Positions 53,391 to 63,293 of a DNA stretch of 64,000 nucleotides are shown here, in pieces; within the stretch, counting starts at the first letter, position 1; every line of letters begins with the position of its first letter. The stretch is from the NCBI GenBank assembly GCA_905221605.1, contig CAJNDS010002091.1:467001-531000 (forward strand). The letters are read 5' to 3'. The position numbers and the translations under genes are program-made. This DNA comes from Symbiodinium natans (Eukaryota; Sar; Dinophyceae; Suessiales; Symbiodiniaceae). The notes below the pieces were generated by a model, which worked only from the letters and a program-made list of their open reading frames with translations, was not told the DNA's origin and did not search any database.

Positions 53391-54998
53391 AACCCAATCC
53401 TGAGTCCAGGAAGCCCTCAAACCGTACTAGCTTTATCATAGAAACCACCCAAACGGGTACCCCGTTCCTTCTTTCAGAATCCCGCAGATGGTTCAACTCT
53501 TTCGTGCAAGATCTCACAAAGAGCATGGTCCAGACTTACGGTTTAGGGTCTAAGGCTTTGGGCTTAGGGTTTAGGGTTTAGGGTCGAAGGACCAAAAGGG
53601 CTCTACGGATTAAAGCCAAACAAGATTCAACACTAGCATGGGCTGCAGGCTTGCTTTAGACTTAAGAAGATGAGTATTATTGCCTTGCAAGACCTCTGCA
53701 CAAAGGCAACGGCGACTAAGCATGGCGGAAGTGTTGTTTCGCACCCTTTTGAACCCTATACCCTAAACCCTAAAAGCCTAAACCACAAAACCCTAAACCC
53801 TAAACCCCAAACCTAATGAACTACGGAGCGAAAAAGGTTTCCCCATATTTTCGTAAGACGCATACCATGGATGCGCCTGGCCCTTGATGCCGATGCCTTC
53901 CTGCCGTGTGCAGAACGTACTAGGGCTCATTAGGGGTTCAGGGTTTAGGGTTTAGGGTGCAGGGTTTAGGGTTTAGGGTTTAGGGAGGGATTTGTAAAGG
54001 TCCATGTTGGGTTTTGGGGCTTATTTAGGGTTTATCGGGATCAGGAATCCAAGTGGGATCAGACCTCTGCTGGATACGGTTGAGGTTTGGGCCTTAGACC
54101 GGCTAAACCCGAAACCTAAATCCTCGGGATAAAAATTGCATGCTTATTTCCCCAAGATAGGGGTACCCCCCAATATAACCCAAAATACTATAATCCTTCT
54201 TATGGGAACCCCCAAATAAGCCGGAACCCCTTTGATCGGAAACCCCCCCCCCCCCCCACGTTTTCCCTTCTTGGGCGTAAGACAACCATACTCAGGAGAT
54301 TTTCAAAACCCTAAACCCTAAACCCTAAACCCTAAACCCTAAACCCTAAACCGTGTTTTAAGGAGGGTTTAGGGCTTCGGGTTTAGGGTACTTAGAAACC
54401 AACTGTAACTGTACTTATAACCCACCGATAAGCCCTTGAAGTGCCCTAATGTGGTTATAGTTGGGCGTCAGTGCAGTCATAGTTGGGTTCTTGAGTACCA
54501 TAAACCTCCAGTGCGGGTGCCCAAAACCCCAAAAGCCCTGAAAGGTTCAACGTTTACGGGCTTGGGGCCTAGGGTTTTGGGGCAGAAGCCCCACAGAAAC
54601 GCCACCGAGCCCCATATTAACCCCATATTAACCCCGAGACCCTAAACCCTAAACCCTAAACTCTACACCCTACACCCTACACCCTACACCCTACACCCTA
54701 AACCCTAAACCCTAAACCCCAAACCCTAAACCCACCCCTGTGCTGCAACACCCATCCTCGCATTGCCATTCCGGCGTCTGCGAGTGGAAGTGGCAGGAAG
54801 CGATGTTGGGAGACGCGGACTGTGCCTCTCCGGGTTTAGGGTTTAGGGTTTAGGGTTTAGGGTTTGGGGTTTAGGGTTTAGGGTTTAGGGTTTAGGGATT
54901 GAGGGCTCCGACTCAAGGCTTCACCTGGGACCCTATATGTACCTACGGTTTTGAAGGTCTTACCTACTCAATGTGGGGGGGGGGTACTTACTACTAAG
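53391..54998. repeat. Arrays, C run, diverged palindromic element and a bracketed block
   Basis: F 53555-53585, degenerate R 53750-53815, F 53935-53985, a C run at 54244-54257, R 54305-54355, diverged M6-type element 54388-54514 (ATAACTGTAC and CCATAAACCTCCAGTG-like ends). R 54640-54735 includes CCCTACA variants. Block 54736-54832 then F 54833-54900. The block's plus strand contains CEWKWQEAML, a PPR-like W-Q-E-A-M spacing, without a firm acceptor. Confidence 0.45.
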
Positions 54999-55107
54999 TA
55001 AGGGTCCATGTACCTAAATAGGGAATACTTGGGCCTTAAAGTACCTCCTAAATAGAGGCACTTTGGGACGCAAGTATACATTTTATAAGGTACATGCACC
55101 CTTAGGG
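54999..55107. mobile_element. M3 element, near-intact reference copy
   Basis: TAAGGGTCCATGTACCTAAA to AAGGTACATGCACCCTTAGG, interior GGGAATACTTGGGCCTTAAA. Confidence 0.75.
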
Positions 55108-55431
55108 CTTAGACTCAAGGCTTTAGGGCTTTGGTGTTTAGTTTAGGGTTGGAGGTCCACTTCTCGGAAGAAGATGTTCGGGGTTAGGGTTTAGGGTTTA
55201 GGGTTTAGGGTTTAGGGCTTAGGGGTTGCTTGGAGGTTCATGTGTACTTGTTCCCTGAATAGTCTACTCAGAACCTATTTGGAGGACTTCGGGGCTTATG
55301 AGTACGTTTTTAGTTGGGGTTATAAGTACCCTGATTCTCCCAGCACGGTTTAGGGTTTAGGGTTTAGGGTTTAGGGTTTAGGGTTTAGGGTTTAGGGTTT
55401 AGGGTTTAGGGTCTAGGGTCGAAACCCTTGC
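55108..55431. repeat. Two F arrays and unique spacer
   Basis: F 55185-55225 and F 55347-55415 (about ten units), separated by a diverged CTTGGAGGTTCATG palindromic-element fragment (55228-55345). Confidence 0.6.
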
Positions 55432-55513
55432 TGAACACGTCGGGGGAGGGCACGTGGAGCTTCTGCTCGTAGTGGGCGAAATCCACGAGGTCGCCATGAA
55501 GCAGGTCTCGCAC
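55432..55513 (-). CDS. Candidate internal exon (82 nt) between F arrays
   Basis: Minus strand: acceptor AATCTCTGTCAG, 27 codons plus 1 nt, GC donor (GCAAGG). The peptide runs VRDLLHGDLVDFAHYEQKL then HVPSPDVF, well-formed globular-protein sequence. Flanking sequence on both sides is heptamer array within 20-90 bp. No family recognised. Confidence 0.5.
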
Positions 55514-56008
55514 CTGACAGAGATTCTCGCGTTTCGGGTTTAGGGTTTAGGGTTTAGGGTTTCGGGTTGCGGCTTTAGGGTTTCGGGTTTAGGGCCCTTG
55601 TAAAGGTTCCTGTTCGTTTCGGAAAAAGAGATTCTATCGTACAATTGTAGCTGATTTAGAGAAAAATGCCCCAAACCCCTAAACTCCTAAACCCTCTAAC
55701 CCTACACGGAGCCCTTCCAGCGTAGACACGCTGTTGGATCCCACTTCTGAGTGGCAGCGTGAAGACGGATGGGCAAAAATGTAAACATGCAACGTGTGTC
55801 AAGGCGCGGACTGGTCGCTGCCTGAAGTTTAACCTCAAAACCCTGTACCCGAAACACCAAGCCCCTGAAACCGCCAAGAAGCGAAACCCTGAACCCTCAA
55901 CCCAGAACCCTAAACCCTAAACCCTAAACCCCTAATCCCTAAACCCTAAACCCTAAACCCTAAACCCTAAACCCTAAACCCAAAGCCCCTAATCCCTAGG
56001 GAAGACGC
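55514..56008. repeat. F array, unique DNA and R array
   Basis: F 55533-55595. Unique 55600-55890, part of which (55735-55825) resembles 59950-60030 (CTTCTGAG, GCAAAAATG), a possible dispersed repeat. R 55905-55985. Confidence 0.5.
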
Positions 56009-56055
56009 CGGGAAGAAAGTGCATCTTCCGGGCTCTAAGGGCTCTTCTTGAAGGT
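56009..56055 (-). CDS. Candidate internal exon (47 nt) in an R-block-F unit
   Basis: Minus strand: acceptor AAAGCTCCCCAG, GC donor (GCGTCT), 2 nt plus 15 codons reading LQEEPLEPGRCTFFP. No family. The short length limits confidence. Confidence 0.3.
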
Positions 56056-56095
56056 CTGGGGAGCTTTGGGCCCCAAAGAACTCGACATAGGGTGC

Positions 56096-56167
56096 AGTGT
56101 TTAGGGTTTAGGGTTTAGGGTTTAGGGTTTAGGGTTTAGGGTTTAGGGTTTAGGGTTTAGGGTCTAG
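56096..56167. repeat. F telomeric array
   Basis: About ten TTTAGGG units, closing the R-block-F unit at 55905-56167. Confidence 0.9.
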
Positions 56168-56434
56168 GGGGTGAGGGGTTTAGGATTCTTCTGTATACGC
56201 TGTTACACTGTTCAACCTCTAGAGTCGTTCCCTACCTCTGAGGGCAGCGCGATGACAAACCAACAAAAGGGAAATACAAAAGGTGTAGATATGCTCATAA
56301 TCACACCAAGCACCCCCGGGCACAGGCAAGCGCGTGTGCCCCTTGCAAAGCTCGTCGAGAAAGCACCTGGCCTACGAGCGTCTAGCCTGCAATCCTGAAC
56401 ACCCAGACCCTAAAACCAGATGGGCCGGTTGGCT
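56168..56434. other. Unique DNA
   Basis: Array-free, with a plus-strand open stretch (56171-56398, 75 codons) lacking any motif. Confidence 0.35.
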
Positions 56435-56580
56435 TCAGCACGCGTCGAGGATGTCGGCTTCTTGGAGGTAAAGCTCCACCACTGCAGCGGCCTCCGCCGC
56501 CTTCTGTGTGGCGGTCTTGGCGGCCGCCAGTTCCTCCGAGTTCCTCCTAGGCGTCTCTGGCCTGGGCCTCCATCGCAAAC
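56435..56580 (-). pseudogene. Fragment of an Ala/Glu-rich coiled-coil coding sequence
   Basis: The minus strand encodes EELAAAKTATQKAAEAAAVV then ELYLQEADILDAC and a stop. Just upstream, another frame reads MEAQARDA before TAG, so the two helical pieces look like one coding sequence broken by a frameshift, or two splice-joined segments. The right edge abuts an M3 element. Confidence 0.35.
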
Positions 56581-56582
56581 CC

Positions 56583-56815
56583 AAAGGGGCCATGTACCCA
56601 TATCGTATATACTTGGGCCTTAAAGCGGTTCCTATACAGTAGCTTTACAGGGTGGGGCCCCCTAGTTATAAGTGAGTTATAAGGGCCCTAAATTGGGTTA
56701 TAAGGAAGGACCCTAAGTTAGGTCATAAGTCCCTTAACTACAGTTAGTATAGTAAGGGGGCCCCACCCTGTAGGGCCCAAGTATATACTTTTTGGGGCAC
56801 AGGGAACCTTCGGGA
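56583..56815. mobile_element. M3 element carrying a nested M7 insertion
   Basis: Left M3 part CAAAGGGGCCATGTACCC to GTAGCTTTA, then M7 (56648-56770), then M3 resumes GGGCCCAAGTATATAC. Removing M7 and one TA restores the usual M3 interior. Confidence 0.7.
56648..56770. mobile_element. M7 MITE with TA duplication, copy 2 (123 bp)
   Basis: CAGGGTGGGGCCCCC and GGGGGCCCCACCCTG termini, TA on both sides. Very similar to 23452. Confidence 0.85.
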
Positions 56816-56859
56816 AAGGCGAGCTCAAGAGCCACTGCATTGGCGGCAGCTGCTCGGTG

Positions 56860-57180
56860 TGGAGTTGAGGGCTTAAGGCTTAAGGGCTTAGGGCTTAAGG
56901 GCTTAAGGGCTTAAGGGCTTAAGGGCTTAGGGCTTAAGGCTGAAGGCTTAAGGCTGAAGGCTTAAGGCTGAAGGCTGAAGGCTTAAGGCTGAAGGCTGAA
57001 GGCTTAAGGCTGAAGGCTTAAGGCTTAAGGGCTTAAGGGCCTAAGGCTTAAGGCTTCAGGCTTAAGGCTTAAGGGCTTAAGGGCTTAAGGCTTAAGGCTT
57101 AAGGGCTTAAGGCTGAAGGCTGAAGGCTTAAGGGCTTAGGGCTTAAGGCTTAAGGCTGAAGGCTTAAGGCTTAAGGCTGA
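56860..57180. repeat. Variant heptamer/octamer array of TTAAGGC, TGAAGGC and TTAAGGGC
   Basis: About 320 bp built from GGCTTAA, GGCTGAA and GGGCTTAA units in mixed order, the most diverged telomere-like array in the window. The alternation of two variants suggests higher-order amplification. Confidence 0.85.
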
Positions 57181-58440
57181 GTCTTCGGCGGCAATGGCGG
57201 CCCAAAAGTTGCAGGGCGCAGCATTCCGAGGCCCCCTCACTGAGACATCACACCCCCTGAGGTCCCCAAAACCTTAAACCCCCCTAAGCCCTCGAAACCC
57301 TAAAGCCCTATAGTAGCCCTGGCCCCCTAGATGCCAAACCCTAAACCCTAAACCCTAAGCCCTAAGCCCTGAGCCCTAAGCCCTAAACCCTAAACCCTAA
57401 CCCCCTAGGTCGCGCCTGCATCCTGCTCGAGTCTCTGAGGACCTGCTGCGCCACCATCGCCACGTGCAGGTGGCCGGTGCCTTCTTCTTTAGGCGTCGGA
57501 TCTCAGATTTCGGGACTCTTAAGGGTTAGGGGCAATTTAGGGATTTAGGAAATCTGGGGATTTAGGGCAAATTCAGGGAAATTTGGGGAATTTGAGGAAG
57601 TTTCGGGGAATTTGGGGCATTGAGATTATTCGCCTTGGGCACTAAACCCGAAGCCTCAGCCCAAGATCCTCAAGCCAAAGCCTTCAACCCTAAACCCTAA
57701 ACCCTAAACCCTCAACCCTAAACCTAAACCCTAAACCCTAAACCCTAAACCCCGAAGCCTTGGCGTGAGAGAGCTTGAGGCCTGGAGATCTGGGTTCTGG
57801 TTTTACCGGGCCGAGGGTTTAGCTTTGGGCTTGAGAGTTTTAGGGATTTAGGGATTCTAAGGGTTCTAAGGGTGTTTTGGGTTTTGGAGTGCGTATTCAG
57901 GGTTTTGGGTTTTACATTTTAGGGTTTGAGGTTCTAAGGCTTCTCAGGGAGCTCCGCCTGACCATCCGGAAGCCGGGTAGACGAGTGCCGGAAGCAGCCA
58001 GGGCCGCAGGCAGTGTGGCAGCCATGACATTGAGGGAAACGCCAAGCGCTAATGAAGCCCTAATAAGCCCTAATGAAGGCCCAAACCCTAAACCCTAAAC
58101 CCTAAACCCTCAACCCTCAACCCTCAAGCCCTAAACCCTAATGAAGCCCTAAACCCATGTACGGCCTTCCTTTGGAGAGGGGCGAAGGGCTGAGAGTTCT
58201 GAAGCCGTCAGGAAACAAAATACACTACAGGAGTAATAGGGTTTAGGGTTTAAGGTTTAGGGTTTCGGGTTTAGGGTTTAGGGCTTTGGGTTTAGGGTTG
58301 TTGCGAGGAATGCCAGAAGCTTCTGTGAGCGGGGTTCCGATGAAGTTAGGTTCAGGGGCGGTGCTCGTGAGCCTTCTTGCATAGGGCCCAGTTTATCCAC
58401 TTCGACGAGCGTCCGAGTGCACACGGCAATGCAACCAGCG
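57181..58440. repeat. R arrays and GC-rich unique blocks
   Basis: R 57330-57400, 57680-57760, 58084-58150. F 58238-58300. Blocks at 57181-57270 and 57410-57500 are open and protein-like on one strand (for example minus GHLHVAMVAQQVLRDSSR), without firm splice pairs. AATTTGGGGAATTTGAGG-type repeats at 57540-57615. Confidence 0.4.
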
Positions 58441-59399
58441 CACTAAACCCTAAACCCTAAACCCGAAACCCTAAACCACCCCACACGTCGCGTGCTACAA
58501 ATAAGCTTGGATGTTGTGTCGAGCCATGAGCGAAGCGCGCCATTGCCAAGACAGGGACCGCCCGCGAAGCAGTACTGGGTGTCTTTGCGCTCAAGATTGA
58601 ACCCTAAACCCCAAACCCCAAACCCCAAACCCCAAACCCCAAACCCCAAACCCTAAACCCTAAACCCTATTAGGGTTTCAATGGGTTTTTCACCAGTCGG
58701 GCTTGGCGTTTGTGGTCGGCTTCGCCCTTACGTCACCGGAGAACAAACGTACAGTCTCAGGCTGGTGAAGTGGATCATGGCAGCCCCTAGACTTAGAAGC
58801 ACTAAACCCTAAACCCTAAACCCTAAACCCCAAACCCTAAACCCTAAAGCAGCCAGAAGAAGAGAGCCACAACCAGCAGCCCCCTAGACAAGCTTTAGAA
58901 GGAATCGATCGGCATATGAGGGTTTACGACAATAAGGGACCCCTAATACAGACCCCAAAGAGTAGGATTCTTCTAATAAGGCCCCCCCAATACGGTACCC
59001 CTAGAATCGTAAACCCCCCATGTGTCGCGGAATTTGGGCCGGAAAAAGGGGCGGAGGGGGGGTGCAGTTTCCAAATCGCGATGTGATGGTTGCTTGCATT
59101 CGCAAATCAAGGTGCAAACAAAAACAACAAACATGCGAAGCAACTATGCATCTAACCAGTGAGCCCTAAACCCATATCTAATGCAAACCGAAACAGTAAA
59201 GCCCCTAAAGCCCTGAACAGCAAGAAAGGTTGGCAGCCCAAAGACTATATTGGCCAGTTCCCTACAGTATGGTCCCTTTTTGTGGTACCCTACATAGTAA
59301 GGGGCCGCCTTGTAATAGTAAAACCCTAAACCCTAAACCCTAAACCCTAAACCCTAAACCCTAAACCCTAAACCCCTAACCCAGGTGCAATGAAACGAT
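58441..59399. repeat. R arrays with unique spacers and diverged element
   Basis: R 58441-58480, R/CCCCAAA 58596-58668, R 58801-58850, R 59320-59375. Minus frame 58443-58649 contains DTQYCFAGGPCLGNGALRSW in its unique core and may be exonic. Otherwise no gene. Confidence 0.4.
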
Positions 59400-59461
59400 A
59401 GACCGGGATCTGGGCCGTAGTGCAGCAACCGCATGGAATGCTCCCATTGTCGGCCTCTTTC
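59400..59461 (-). CDS. PPR-gene exon (3' end uncertain)
   Basis: Minus strand: acceptor AAGCCCACCGAG at 59462-59463, then ERGRQWEHSMRLLHY in phase 0. The R-G-x-x-W-E-x-x-M-x-L-L pattern is the second-helix start of a pentatricopeptide repeat as seen in algal PPR proteins. It follows directly on from the 60401-60454 exon. The donor is not fixed (GCACTA at 59423 or further on). It lies between an F array (upstream in transcript) and an R array (downstream). Confidence 0.5.
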
Positions 59462-60400
59462 CTCGGTGGGCTTTGGTTTAGGGTTTAGGGTTTAGGGTTT
59501 AGGGTTTAGGGTTTAGGGTCTAGGGTTTAGGGTTTAGGGTCTAGGGTTTGGGGTTTAGGGTTGAGGGTTTAGGGTTTAGGGTTTAGGGTTTCGGATTGGG
59601 CATGTTTGAAAGCTCCACCCGACGAAGCCCCGAATAGTAGTTTAGGGTCTAGAGTCTAGAGTTTAGGGTTTATAAGGCAAAACCCCTAAGCGCCCTAAAC
59701 CCTAAACCCAGGGAGGGCTCTGGGACCTGAGCATCCCCCCAGACGGAAAAGCTGCGTAAGCCTCAGAGCTTCAAGCCTCTAAAGGGGGTTAGGCCTTCGT
59801 CTCCCGACCAAGAACTTCGTCTCGAGTCAGGCTACGAAGTGCAGAAACGGCCCAAACAAAGCCACGCATTCGGCCCGGAAGAGCCGGAAGGCGGGGCTCC
59901 AGGGATGAAAGAAGATGCGCCGGGAAACTACTGTAGCCTTCACCGTGCTGCGTCCCAATCCTACTTCTGAGGGCGGTGCGCAAAACAAAAATGCAAGCGT
60001 GTGAGAAGACTGGCCCCGGGGCCCTGTGCAGGAGACCGCGGGAACAAGACCATGCCCTGCCGGTCAAGCCCCCCGCCTCCTCTACGTCGGGTCCTCCCGA
60101 ACGCAGCTGCAGGATGCTGAGAACCGCGGGTGGAAGACGAAGCAGCGCTCGTCCACTACCCCGTTCTCTCTACGCCGGGTGCTCCCGAACGCAGCGCCCG
60201 GCAAAGTATAGATGCCGAAGACTCTTCCACAGCCCCGCACCCTTGTGCTCGGCTCTCCCGAATGCAGCGTGACATGTGGCCTAAACCCTAAACCCTAAAC
60301 CCTAAACCCTAAACCCTACACCCTAAACCCTAAAGCCTAAACCCTAAACCCTATGCAGCTTGCAGCTCCCAAGGAGTGGTCCCCGCCCTGAGCGTCGCAC
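59462..60400 (-). other. Intron of the PPR gene (F-type start, R-type end in + coordinates reversed)
   Basis: In transcript sense the interval starts GTGCGA and soon enters heptamer arrays (60272-60355), passes 550 bp of GC-rich unique DNA (59710-60270), and ends through heptamer arrays (59474-59600) at CACCGAG. The unique core repeats CCTCCCGAACGCAGC three times with variation (about 60094, 60179, 60244). Open frames there on both strands may be an embedded unrelated repeat. Confidence 0.4.
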
Positions 60401-60454
60401 GAGGGCGCTGTGCAGGGCATTGACAGCGACCATGTCTGGCACCAGCCCATCTAC
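60401..60454 (-). CDS. PPR-gene exon (54 nt, 18 codons)
   Basis: Minus strand: acceptor AACCCAACTCGAG, donor GTGCGA, phase 0 to phase 0. It reads VDGLVPDMVAVNALHSAL, which has the G-L-x-P-D-x-V-x-x-N-A signature of a PPR motif. R array on the left, F array on the right at 60466. The Pfam PPR family comprises organellar RNA-binding helical repeats; that role is inferred here. Confidence 0.6.
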
Positions 60455-60465
60455 CTCGAGTTGGG

Positions 60466-61060
60466 TTGAGGGTTTAGGGTTTAGGGTTTAGGGTTTAGGG
60501 TTTAGGGTTTAGGGTGTAGGGTTTAGGGTTTAGGCTTGAGGGTTGAGGTCTTAGGGTTTAGGATTTAGGGTTTAGGGCCTTATTTGCACATAAGAAAGCA
60601 TACCCTAAGAGTCCATGTACCTAGATAGTTGGATACTTGAGGGATTTGAAGGGGTTGAGGGAGTTGATGAAGTTGAGGGAGCTTGGGGAGTTGAGGGTGA
60701 ACGGCTTTGGATATTCTGATGGGGCCAACAGACCCTACCAACATACGGGCCGTTGGAATCGAATGGGTACTGTGGAGATGATTGGGTAAATCTTTAGGCT
60801 CCCACACTAAACCCTTGGGGTTAGGTTAGGTGTGGGATTTCGGGTAATTACACGGCTGCGCGGAAGCCGGGCCCATTTGCTTAAACCATGAATTGGCCTG
60901 TGAGAGTTCAGGGTGTAGAATGGTTTGGGCTTATCAGGCTGCAGGGTCTATAGCCGGCTACAAGCCCTAAACCGTAAACCTTAAACCCTAAACCCTAAAC
61001 CCTAAATCCTAAACCCTAAACCCTAAACCTTAAACCCTAAACCCCAAATCATCCGCTCAC
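60466..61060 (-). other. Intron of the PPR gene bounded by inverted telomeric arrays
   Basis: The intron 61077-60455 (623 nt, GC-AG). In transcript sense it begins GCAAAGG, reaches TTTAGGG-type repeats within about 35 nt (61050-60963), crosses unique DNA with an M3 left end (60606-60640), and ends in CCCTAAA-type repeats (60580-60466) before CTCGAG. The two ends can pair into a stem. Confidence 0.5.
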
Positions 61061-61077
61061 CTCCAAAGGGCCTTTGC

Positions 61078-61137
61078 TTCCCCCGCCTGGCAGAGCGAGG
61101 AGAGTGCAAGCTGCCAACGGCGGCCGCCACCGCACGC
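61078..61137 (-). CDS. PPR-gene exon (60 nt, 20 codons)
   Basis: Minus strand: acceptor CCCTAAACCCTAAG, where the heptamer itself supplies AG. GC donor (GCAAAG). It reads ACGGGRRWQLALSSLCQAGE, the A-C-x-x-G-x-x-W-x-x-A-L-x-x-L core of a PPR motif. A stronger-looking GT donor (GTGAGC at 61055-61060) exists but would break the frame with the next exon. Confidence 0.55.
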
Positions 61138-62289
61138 CTTAGGGTTTAGGGTTTAGGGTTTAGGGTTTGGGGTTTGGGGTTTAGGGTTTAGGGTTTAGGG
61201 TTTAGGGCCTGGGTCTCATTTTCCAAGCCCTTTGTGGGGCTTAGGATTTGGGATGTAGGATTTGACCTTTAGGGTTCGGGGTTTAGGGTTTGGGGTTTAG
61301 GGCTTGGAGTTTAGGGTTTGGGGTTGGGGTTTGAAGTTTTGGGCGTAGTAGGATACACCCCAATCGTGTTCTTTGGGCTCCTCTAGCCAGCTCTCTAAAC
61401 TAAGGACCTTCTTCGCGCCCCGGTTCGAGAGTATGTTCCCATATGTCGAGGGCGCCCCAAGAAATAAAGGATCCTGCTGAGAAGTGAGCATGTTCAGGCT
61501 TTAGGGTTTAGGGTTTGGGGTTTAGAGTTTAGGTTCAGGATTAGGGTTTAGGGTTTGGGGTTTAGGGTTACGGGTTTGGGGTTAAGACTTGGGGTTGGGG
61601 TTTAGAGTGAAGGGTTTGGGGTATAGACTTCCCAAGGGAGGCTTCTATAGTGAGGATTGTGGCATGTTGGGGCATATTTAGGGGATCTCGATCCCTTGAA
61701 ATACCTACACTCAATAATTAAACCCTAAACCCTGCAGCCAGTCGGTGGGTCCGAAGAAAGACTGAAGGCTCCGGACCGGTCAAAGGGCATCTTGAGGCGA
61801 TTCGGCCGTGGGGCTTACCGTTTTCAGACCTTCCAACTTCCAAGGTTGTACAACTGGGACCCCCCGCCCCTAAACCCTAAACCCTAAACCCTAAACCCTA
61901 AACCCTAAACCCTAAACCCCCTTTTATTGACTATGCCGTGACTATGCAACCCAAGGTCCCATACTTCAGAACCCTTTAGAGGAGGTAAGGGCCCACGCAA
62001 CTACCCCAAGCTTGGATAGGGTTTCAGTTAGGGGCTTATGGTTCGTAGCTCGTGTTCGGGTTCTGTTTTTTTGCTGATGATGATGATGATGATGGTTTAG
62101 GGCCTTAAGGATTCTACTCGACTTAAGAGTAGCCTGGGATTAAGAAAGGGGCCCTTTTTGGCTTAAAGAGACTTCTAGCGAACCTGAACCCTCACCCAAA
62201 GGGAATACGGGCCTGATTACACTGGGTCCTGGACTACAACTCGGGTTTAGGGTGTTACGGCTGAGGCTTCTCGGCTGCGTGGTTGAGGC
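61138..62289 (-). other. Intron of the PPR gene with F arrays and M4 repeat
   Basis: F arrays 61138-61215, degenerate F 61260-61330 and 61500-61630, R 61868-61920, M4 copy about 62112-62232, a GAT run at 62078. A block at 61740-61865 is open on the plus strand (GHLEAIRPWGLPFSDLP) and has a minus acceptor/donor pair, but including it would interrupt the PPR phase. Confidence 0.4.
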
Positions 62290-62330
62290 CGACACGCTGG
62301 CGAACGTGCTGAGAGTGATGACATCGGGGC
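62290..62330 (-). CDS. PPR-gene exon (41 nt)
   Basis: Minus strand: acceptor GAGCTCTTTCTGAG, 2 nt plus 13 codons reading PDVITLSTFASVS, the P-D-V-I-T-x-S-T-F signature preceding the A-C of the next exon. The donor would be GC (GCCTCA), chosen because it keeps the PPR repeat; it is not a strong site by itself. Confidence 0.5.
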
Positions 62331-62622
62331 CTCAGAAAGAGCTCGCAGTATTCGGGAGTTTAGAGGGTTTAGGTTTAGGGTTTCGGTTTTGGTTTTAGGG
62401 TCTAGGGTTTAGGGCTGTGGGTTTATAGGGTTTAGGCAAACCAAGCTTCTTGTGCAATACCGACAGCCATCCCGAATTCCTGAGCCCCAAACCCTAAACC
62501 CTAAACCCTAAACCCTAATCCATCACTCAGATACCGGCGTAGCTCGCATCGCGCGAGCTCGGAGTGTAGCTGAATGGGCCACTCCTGTCAACCACCCCTT
62601 GGCCAGTGTAACAATACGATCC

Positions 62623-62827
62623 TTTGGGATGTTCCCCCTTATACTAACAGTCCTGAATAGGGATTTAATAACTATACTCCCCTTAGAACCATACTAAAGA
62701 TAACATGTTAATATCCTGTTGGGTTTTTATATAAACAACAATTAACAATTATTCCCAAGGGGATATAGATAAGAGTGGTTACTATAATCCCTACTAAGGA
62801 CTGTTAGTATAAGGGGAACAATCCCAA
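62623..62827. mobile_element. M2 element containing a nested M1
   Basis: TTTGGGATGTTCCCCCTTAT to TATAAGGGGAACAATCCCAA, flanked by a 7-bp duplication ACGATCC (62616-62622 and 62828-62834). Element M1 (62672-62768) interrupts it, so M1 moved after M2 here. Confidence 0.8.
62672..62768. mobile_element. M1 element, copy 4 (97 bp), nested
   Basis: CTATACTCCCCTTAGAACC to CCCAAGGGGATATAG with a perfect ATAA duplication (62668-62671 and 62769-62772). Confidence 0.85.
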
Positions 62828-63268
62828 ACGATCCTACCTGAACCGAAAACCCCCCCAAAAAACAAACTTGAACTCCTACTTAGACGTCTTGTCCGCTTGT
62901 ACAGGGTGCTTGCAACCCTTCGGTAGAACTATCCTTGGAACTTCATGAAGCTTTAAACCCTACAGTAGACCCCATAAGACCAGCCCCCCTAGCCCCCCCC
63001 CCCCACCCCCCCACCCCCCCACCCCCCCACCCCGCAAACCCTTAAAGAAACAAAAAACAAGCACAAACAACAAACAAACACACACCATAAAACCCCAAAC
63101 CCTTAACCTTTCCTAGTTACCTAGTTCACTGTTGGGATAGCATTAAGAACCTAAGTTTCTATTCCTCCTTAAGAATGCAACATGCAAGCCCACTATGAAA
63201 AAAAGTAGCCCTGACGGTTCAGCACTGCACACCCTAAGCTCTGGCAGCATCCAGCACAAAACTCGTGC

Positions 63269-63293
63269 AGGAGTGACCCATCGGCTGCATTTC
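63269..63293 (-). CDS. Possible PPR micro-exon (25 nt)
   Basis: Minus strand: acceptor ACGGTGCCAAG, then EMQPMGHS plus one nucleotide, GC donor (GCACGA). The E-M-Q fits the end of a PPR helix, and phase 1 joins the 62330 exon to form C-P-D-V-I-T. So short an exon is speculative. Confidence 0.25.

Larger units (their letters stand above)
62331..63268. other. Intron of the PPR gene with nested MITEs and C-rich tracts
   Basis: R 62487-62520, nested M2/M1 elements (62623-62827), C-rich interrupted run 62992-63034. No coding signal. Confidence 0.4.

Noticed and set aside
58299-58440. Minus-strand open block (VCTRTLVEVDKLGPMQEG) as an exon
   Set aside because: It lies in an F-to-R interval with no usable acceptor. 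A block this long and GC-rich has a fair chance of an open frame by chance.
61740-61865. Extra exon of the PPR gene
   Set aside because: It has a minus acceptor and GTAAGC donor, but inclusion breaks the otherwise continuous PPR register between the 62290 and 61078 exons.
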